A stretch of DNA of 35,140 nucleotides from an uncultured Eubacteriales bacterium (GTDB lineage: Bacteria; Bacillota; Clostridia; Oscillospirales; Oscillospiraceae): positions 1 to 35,140 of the forward strand of contig ONBX01000031.1 in assembly GCA_900316205.1 (NCBI GenBank), written 5' to 3'. Made by a program: the position numbers and the translations under genes. Shown here piece by piece: positions 31,299 through 35,140 of the stretch. The notes under the pieces were generated by a model, which worked only from the letters and a program-made list of their open reading frames with translations, did no database searches and was not told the origin of the DNA. Positions within the stretch are counted from its first letter, which is position 1. Each line of letters opens with the position of its first letter.

Positions 31299-32380
31299 AT
31301 CGGGAACTGTTATCGAAGGCACTCTGCGAGATAGACGAGAGCTTTATCGCCGAAGCGTACCGTCCTGTGCCCGAGGCTGCATCCGGCTCCTCGGAAAGGA
31401 TCGTACACATGAAAAAGAAAAGAATTATTACTTTTGCTCTGGCTGCAGCGCTGATCCTGGCGCTGGGCGTAACAGCATATGCCATCGGCGTGCATACCGG
31501 CTTTTTTACTTCGGTTTTTGGAACTGGCCTGAAAGGGCGGGAAGCGTTTGACGTTGAAATCAAGGATGACAAAGGGAACACCGTAACTACTGAGCACTAT
31601 CCTGCTATCGAGCGAGTAGATGTTGATGAAGAACTGGCAGAAAACTTGACCGGTAATTATATCGCAGCTGTCGGTCAAAGCGTAGAGCTGGATGGATTCA
31701 CCTTTACCATTCAGGAAGCGCTGCTGGACGACAACGGCATTGGCGCGCTGACGGTGCATGTTTCAAATCCCGATGGTCATGGGCTCAAGCAGAGCGGCCG
31801 TTACGAAAACGGCGAGAGCCCGCGCTTTGGATGGACAGTCTATCCGCAGGGGGATGAAATGCACATGATGGACATGCGTGACTATATTCTCCCCGACTCG
31901 TTCAGCGACACGGAGGCAGATTTTGTTCTCTATATCACGCCTTTTACGCCGCTTCCGTCCGACACAGGTCTGACGCTTAAAATTATGGCTCACAAGGATG
32001 GCATGAATCCGCCCGATTGGCCTACAGCAGAGCTGACCATTCCTGCGCAGGAAAAAGTCCCCGTCCGCGAACTAACCGGCGATGGAATCACAGCAAAGAT
32101 TTCTCCCGTCGGCCTGACACTCTGCTATGATATTCCGAGTGCGCAGGAGGTCATTGACGACAGCATGGAACTCGTTTTTTCGGATGGCAGCAGCTATACG
32201 ATCAAGGACGATGACCTGGTCAATTTTGCCGTGGCCTCCCGCAGCCCGGATCAGAGGACGCTCTATTACTGCTTCAACCGTCTGTGCGACGCCGAACATG
32301 TCATCGAACTGCGTATTCAAAGTCACTGGTACGCAGCCGGAGATCAGGGCAACCACACGATCGATACTGTCCTGCGCTGA
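31295..32380 (+). CDS. Membrane-anchored partner (putative anti-sigma/sensor, DUF4179-like) of sigma module 3
   Basis: The 361-residue protein has a cytoplasmic N-terminus of about 40 residues (LCEIDESFIAEAYRP), one membrane helix (about 44-63) and an extracellular domain with a DUF4179-like first part (TVTTEHYPAIERVDVDEELA, then TFTIQEALLDDNG). The membrane helix is almost identical to module 1, at the DNA level as well, while the outer domains are hard to align. An internal Met39 (31409) again follows GGAAAGGA. Clostridial genes of this group are predicted to hold the sigma factor inactive until an outside signal; that role is inferred. Confidence 0.78.
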   Translation: MNRELLSKALCEIDESFIAEAYRPVPEAASGSSERIVHMKKKRIITFALAAALILALGVTAYAIGVHTGFFTSVFGTGLKGREAFDVEIKDDKGNTVTTEHYPAIERVDVDEELAENLTGNYIAAVGQSVELDGFTFTIQEALLDDNGIGALTVHVSNPDGHGLKQSGRYENGESPRFGWTVYPQGDEMHMMDMRDYILPDSFSDTEADFVLYITPFTPLPSDTGLTLKIMAHKDGMNPPDWPTAELTIPAQEKVPVRELTGDGITAKISPVGLTLCYDIPSAQEVIDDSMELVFSDGSSYTIKDDDLVNFAVASRSPDQRTLYYCFNRLCDAEHVIELRIQSHWYAAGDQGNHTIDTVLR

Positions 32381-32407
32381 CTCCTGACCATTATAATACC
32401 CTATGAA

Positions 32408-32446
32408 CAGCCAGCCGCACGCTCCCGGAGCGGCTGGCTGTTTTTG
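32408..32446 (+). terminator. Intrinsic terminator after sigma module 3
   Basis: An 11-bp stem (32408-32418 with 32430-32440) is followed by TTTTT. Confidence 0.88.
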
Positions 32447-32469
32447 TCCTGTTTTCTATAACGAAAACA

Positions 32470-32498
32470 TTGAAATCCGGCCAATTTCATGCTATAGT
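32470..32498 (+). promoter_or_regulatory. Promoter with no evident protein gene downstream
   Basis: TTGAAA (32470-32475), 17 nt, then TATAGT (32493-32498). It follows a terminator and points into 32505-32782, which has no credible coding frame. Confidence 0.6.
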
Positions 32499-32504
32499 AA
32501 CCAC

Positions 32505-32782
32505 ATCGAAAAGCATGTATCAATCTGCCAAAACATTCCCGTTAATCGTCAAAGCCACTGTATACAGCCGCAGTAATCCGGACCTGTGATAGCGTCGTTG
32601 ATAGCTTTTTGATAGCAAAAGTCCGTAGACCCAAAGGGTTGAGGATAATGGGAAACAACCGGAATCACGCCGAGTCAAAAGCGCTAAGCAAAAGCAGTTA
32701 AAGTGCGGTCTTGCTTGGCGAATACGAATAATGAAAAAGAACAAAGCCGCCCGGAATCTGCCAGATTCCGGGCGGCGCTTTT
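32505..32782 (+). ncRNA. Possible small RNA between promoter and terminator
   Basis: This stretch of about 280 nt runs from the expected start of the 32470-32498 promoter to a very stable terminator. It contains TGATAGC three times at 11-12 nt spacing (32587, 32599, 32610) and a 17-codon frame (ATGGGAAAC) without a clear ribosome site. It has no similarity I can see to the 310-nt element. It may be an RNA gene or the leftover of a mobile element. Confidence 0.3.
32746..32782. terminator. Bidirectional intrinsic terminator beside the MFS gene
   Basis: Bases 32746-32760 are the exact complement of 32762-32776. T-rich runs follow on both strands (GCTTTTGTT on plus; TTTGTTCTTTTT on minus). It ends the minus-strand MFS message and any plus-strand RNA. 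Confidence 0.85.
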
Positions 32783-32809
32783 GTTGTATAGCAGGAGAGG
32801 GAATACGCT

Positions 32810-34213
32810 TCAGCGATAGGTGTCCGCCGTAATGCTGTCGAGGTCGACGTCGCGTGTCTCCTTGACCTTGGTCAGCAGCACCAGCAGCGACAGGGCCATG
32901 AACGGCAGGCAGATCAGCAGGAACAGCACGTCCATCGGCAGGAAGTTCTGCAGCACGATAAAGAGGATCTGGCCGATGAACATGCCCGCGCCGATCAGCA
33001 CCGAGATCGTCCCCATGACGGACGAGCGCATCCCGGAGGGCGAGGACTCGGCCGGCATCGTCAGGATGATCGTGTCGGACATGGACCACAGCCCGCCGAT
33101 CGAGCAGCCGTAGGCGATGCCCGCGGCCACCGGCCCCCAGCCGAGACGGCAGGCCGCCACAAACAGCCCGAGCCCGACGAGCGCGAGACCGCCCAGCAGC
33201 ACGCAGACCTTTTTGCGCCCCATCCGGTCGGAGAAGAAGCCGCTCGCGATCGTGACAAGGCCGTTGAAGAAGGGATAGACGATCAGCGCGACGGCGACCA
33301 GCTCCGTGGACATGGCGCCCTCGAGCACCGTGGCGTAGTACGAGGTATAGAAGGTCGTGGCAAAGAAGAGGAAGCCCGCGATCAGGATCCAGCGGAGCTG
33401 GCGGTTGGTAAAGATGAACTTCAGCGCGCGGAACACGCCGCCCTCCTCGGCCGCACCGGTTTTACGGTCGGCCTCGGCGCGGGCAAGGCGCTCCTCGGGG
33501 CTAAGCGAGAGAAAGGCGCGGCGCTGCTGGAGGAATACCGGCGTCTCGCGCACGAGAAAATAGGACATCAGGCCGATCACGATCGCCACGACGACCGGGA
33601 TCAGATACACCATGCGCCAGCTGCCCGGCACGTCCTCGCGCAGAAAGGCGCGGGAAAGCACGCCGATGAGCGACACGCTGATGAGCGCGATGCCCTTGGC
33701 GACAAAGCTGTAGGTCGCGCGCTTGGACTTCGGCGCGGTCTCCATGATATAGAGCACCTGCATGTCGTTGGGCGTGAAGAACATCATCGCGAGCATGCCG
33801 AGGATATACTGCACGACGCTCTGGCTCGTCATGACGATCAGCATCCCGACGCCCATGCCGATGGTGTTGATCATCAGGAACAGCCGGCGGCCGTACTTGT
33901 CCGACAGCGCCTTATAGAACGGCGAGATGATCAGGAACAGGTTCGAGGCCACCTGCCACGGCGCGACCGTGTTGATCGCCCCGGTGTACTCCGGCGAGTT
34001 GACGCTGCGCGATGTGATCGAGAACAGGTCGAACAGCACATAGGGCTGCATCGCCGCGTTCATGTTCGAGGTGATCTCGTCGACGATGTAGATGACCGTC
34101 AGCACGACCATCACAAACAGCAGATAGTGCGCGAACTGCGGCCGCGCGGCCTCGCGGTCGAGCCGCGCGAGCTCCTTTTGCTCGCGCAGGGCGAGCTTTT
34201 CTTTCTTGTCCAT
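32810..34213 (-). CDS. MFS transporter
   Basis: The 467-residue protein has about twelve membrane helices and both copies of the MFS loop 2-3/8-9 motif (DKYGRRLF and DRMGRKKV). A central cytoplasmic loop is rich in Arg/Glu (SPEERLARAEADRK). The N-terminus is charged (KKEKLALREQKELARLDREA). ATG 34213 has AAGGAG 8 nt upstream; the open frame extends to 34297 without support. Base composition is much richer in GC than the sulfatase region. The substrate is unknown. Confidence 0.88.
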   Translation of the reverse strand: MDKKEKLALREQKELARLDREAARPQFAHYLLFVMVVLTVIYIVDEITSNMNAAMQPYVLFDLFSITSRSVNSPEYTGAINTVAPWQVASNLFLIISPFYKALSDKYGRRLFLMINTIGMGVGMLIVMTSQSVVQYILGMLAMMFFTPNDMQVLYIMETAPKSKRATYSFVAKGIALISVSLIGVLSRAFLREDVPGSWRMVYLIPVVVAIVIGLMSYFLVRETPVFLQQRRAFLSLSPEERLARAEADRKTGAAEEGGVFRALKFIFTNRQLRWILIAGFLFFATTFYTSYYATVLEGAMSTELVAVALIVYPFFNGLVTIASGFFSDRMGRKKVCVLLGGLALVGLGLFVAACRLGWGPVAAGIAYGCSIGGLWSMSDTIILTMPAESSPSGMRSSVMGTISVLIGAGMFIGQILFIVLQNFLPMDVLFLLICLPFMALSLLVLLTKVKETRDVDLDSITADTYR

Positions 34214-34268
34214 TTCCTGCGCTCCTTCGCGGGTAAACATTCTGGAAACATTATACATCTTCAAAGGG

Positions 34269-34309
34269 AAAAAGCAAGAAGCCGCTCCGGGCGACAAGCC
34301 CGGAGCGGC
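34269..34309 (-). terminator. Intrinsic terminator of the PadR/DUF2812-like operon
   Basis: A 12-bp stem (34281-34292 with 34298-34309) with a GACAA loop. On the minus strand it is followed by TTCTTGCTTTTT. It separates this operon from the MFS gene. Confidence 0.82.
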
Positions 34310-34324
34310 TATGAAGAGAGACCG

Positions 34325-34790
34325 TTATTCCTTCCGCTCCAGCTCGCGCTGCATGCGGCGCAGCTTGCCGCCGCAGTGGATGAAGAGATAGAGATACAGC
34401 GCGGTCATGACGCCGAAGAAGCCCAGGAAAAAGCCGCTGGCGCCGTACATTTCACCGTCGAGCGCGCGGAACAGGTTCGGCAGCACGCAGGCGAAGAAGA
34501 TTTTCGGTCTCGGCGGCGCGCCTGCGCCAATAGACCCAGCCCATGCAGCGCCCGCAGTTCTCCCAGCCGAAGTCCGTGAGCATCCGGGCGTAGTCGCCGC
34601 CCTCTTCGTTGTTCGGAAAGTCCAGCCGGTAGATCACATCCTCCGGCGCGCCTTTTTCAAAGATATAAAAGCAGGGGACGACCATGCGCACAAGGTGCAG
34701 CCCCTCCCGGGCGCGCTCGCGCAGCCAGACTTCCTCCTCCTTAAAATCCGCGATCGTGAAGACCGCGATCTTCGTCACTTGCTCAGCCAT
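34325..34790 (-). pseudogene. DUF2812-like membrane protein, frameshifted
   Basis: ATG 34790 (AGGGGAG 7 nt upstream) opens a cytoplasmic domain with a DUF2812-like look (FKEEEVWLRERAREGLHLV, YRLDFPNN, GWVYWRR). In this frame it ends early, after an Arg/Ala-rich unnatural tail (stop near 34452). In another frame from about 34508 the sequence continues KIFFACVLPNLFRALDGEM with a hydrophobic helix (FFLGFFGVMTALYLYLFI) and a basic tail to TAA at 34325-34327, just before the terminator. The join is within about 10 nt of 34505. Either a real frameshift or a sequencing error is possible. DUF2812 genes are typically paired with PadR regulators, as here. Confidence 0.65.
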
Positions 34791-35106
34791 CGTACTTCTC
34801 CCCTCTGCTGTTGCGATACAGCCTTTCGATCCGCCGCATCTCGCGGTCCAAAACCTCTTCTCCCAGCGCCGTGATGCGGTACAGGCGCCGCTTTTCCTCC
34901 TCGCGGTCAAAGACAATCAGCCCGTCCTTTTCCATCTTCGAAAGCGTGCCGTACATCGTCCCCGCGCCGATTGCGACCTCGCCGTTCGTCAGCCAGCTCA
35001 CCTGCCGCGCGATGCCGTAGCCGTGCTGCGGCGTCTGCAGACAGTAGAGGATGTAAAAGCCCGTCTCGGTCATCGGCACGTAGACGCGTTCGATCCTGTT
35101 GTCCAT
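34783..35106 (-). CDS. PadR-family transcriptional regulator
   Basis: The 107-residue protein has the PadR winged helix: ETGFYILYCLQ, HGYGIARQV, IGAGTMYGTLSKMEKDGLI with the YGTLSKME recognition helix, and the wing DREEEKRRLYRITALGEE. A GTG at 35115 is in frame, but ATG 35106 has GAGGTG 6 nt upstream. It overlaps the DUF2812-like start by 8 nt, so the two are translated together. PadR proteins of this size usually repress their own operon. Confidence 0.9.
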   Translation of the reverse strand: MDNRIERVYVPMTETGFYILYCLQTPQHGYGIARQVSWLTNGEVAIGAGTMYGTLSKMEKDGLIVFDREEEKRRLYRITALGEEVLDREMRRIERLYRNSRGEKYDG

Positions 35107-35122
35107 GTATTTCACCTCGATG

Positions 35123-35137
35123 TATCGCAGTTCGATA
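35123..35137. promoter_or_regulatory. PadR operator candidate
   Basis: TATCG, 5 nt, CGATA: an inverted repeat just upstream of the PadR ribosome site. Short ATCGAT-type palindromes at this place are common for clostridial PadR genes; binding is inferred. Confidence 0.35.
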
Positions 35138-35140
35138 TAA

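Noticed and set aside
32587-32616. CRISPR-like short repeats (TGATAGC x3)
   Set aside because: The unit has only 7 bases, spacers are 4-5 nt, and no cas genes are near.
32520-33089. Minus-strand frame of 189 codons overlapping the MFS 3' end
   Set aside because: It is in another frame of the MFS gene, runs through the terminator at 32746-32782, has no ribosome site and is rich in Arg/Ala/Asp as expected for a GC-rich shadow.

Overview
The window looks like chromosome of an anaerobic, low-to-mid GC Gram-positive bacterium of the Clostridia, most like a gut Oscillospiraceae. The reasons are lipoprotein-type ABC binding proteins, a Cys-type sulfatase/anaerobic sulfatase-maturating radical SAM enzyme set, strong AGGAGG ribosome sites, sigma/membrane-protein gene pairs, and PadR plus DUF2812-like genes. 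No rRNA, tRNA or CRISPR array was seen.

Layout. 1-2.3 kb: the 3' part of a surface protein gene that loses its frame and runs without a stop into a DUF4143 AAA ATPase gene, which has its own promoter and hairpin. 2.3-2.9 kb: non-coding, with the first copy of a structured element of about 310 nt. 2.9-19.7 kb: two parallel minus-strand operons, each with a cytoplasmic Cys-type sulfatase, a BadF/NagK-like sugar kinase, a lipoprotein binding protein, two NitT/TauT-type permeases and two different ATPases. Operon 1 also carries a SIS isomerase and a glycerol-1-phosphate dehydrogenase-like enzyme. A DeoR regulator lies between the operons, with repeated AAACGAAA sites in its divergent promoter region. 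19.9-23.0 kb: a LysR regulator, a TauE/SafE exporter and the sulfatase-maturating enzyme. 23.1-25.6 kb: a pfkB sugar kinase cut by an IS3-family element. 25.6-27.2 kb: the second copy of the 310-nt element and a DUF1016 nuclease-like gene. 27.2-32.4 kb: three tandem sigma factor/membrane protein pairs, one sigma gene broken. 32.4-35.1 kb: a possible small RNA, then a clearly GC-richer stretch with an MFS transporter, a frameshifted DUF2812-like gene and a PadR regulator.

Working model (inference): small sulfated compounds, probably sugars or polyols, are bound outside, imported intact, desulfated in the cytoplasm by sulfatases activated by the local radical SAM enzyme, then phosphorylated and isomerised or oxidised. 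The released sulfur oxyanion may leave through TauE/SafE.

The most unusual signal is in the importer ATPases. In both operons all degenerate nucleotide-binding motifs are divided between the two ATPases so that they fall in one composite ATP site and leave the other intact. This is the asymmetric design known from some heterodimeric ABC exporters, here in an importer. The second most interesting signal is the duplicated non-coding element.
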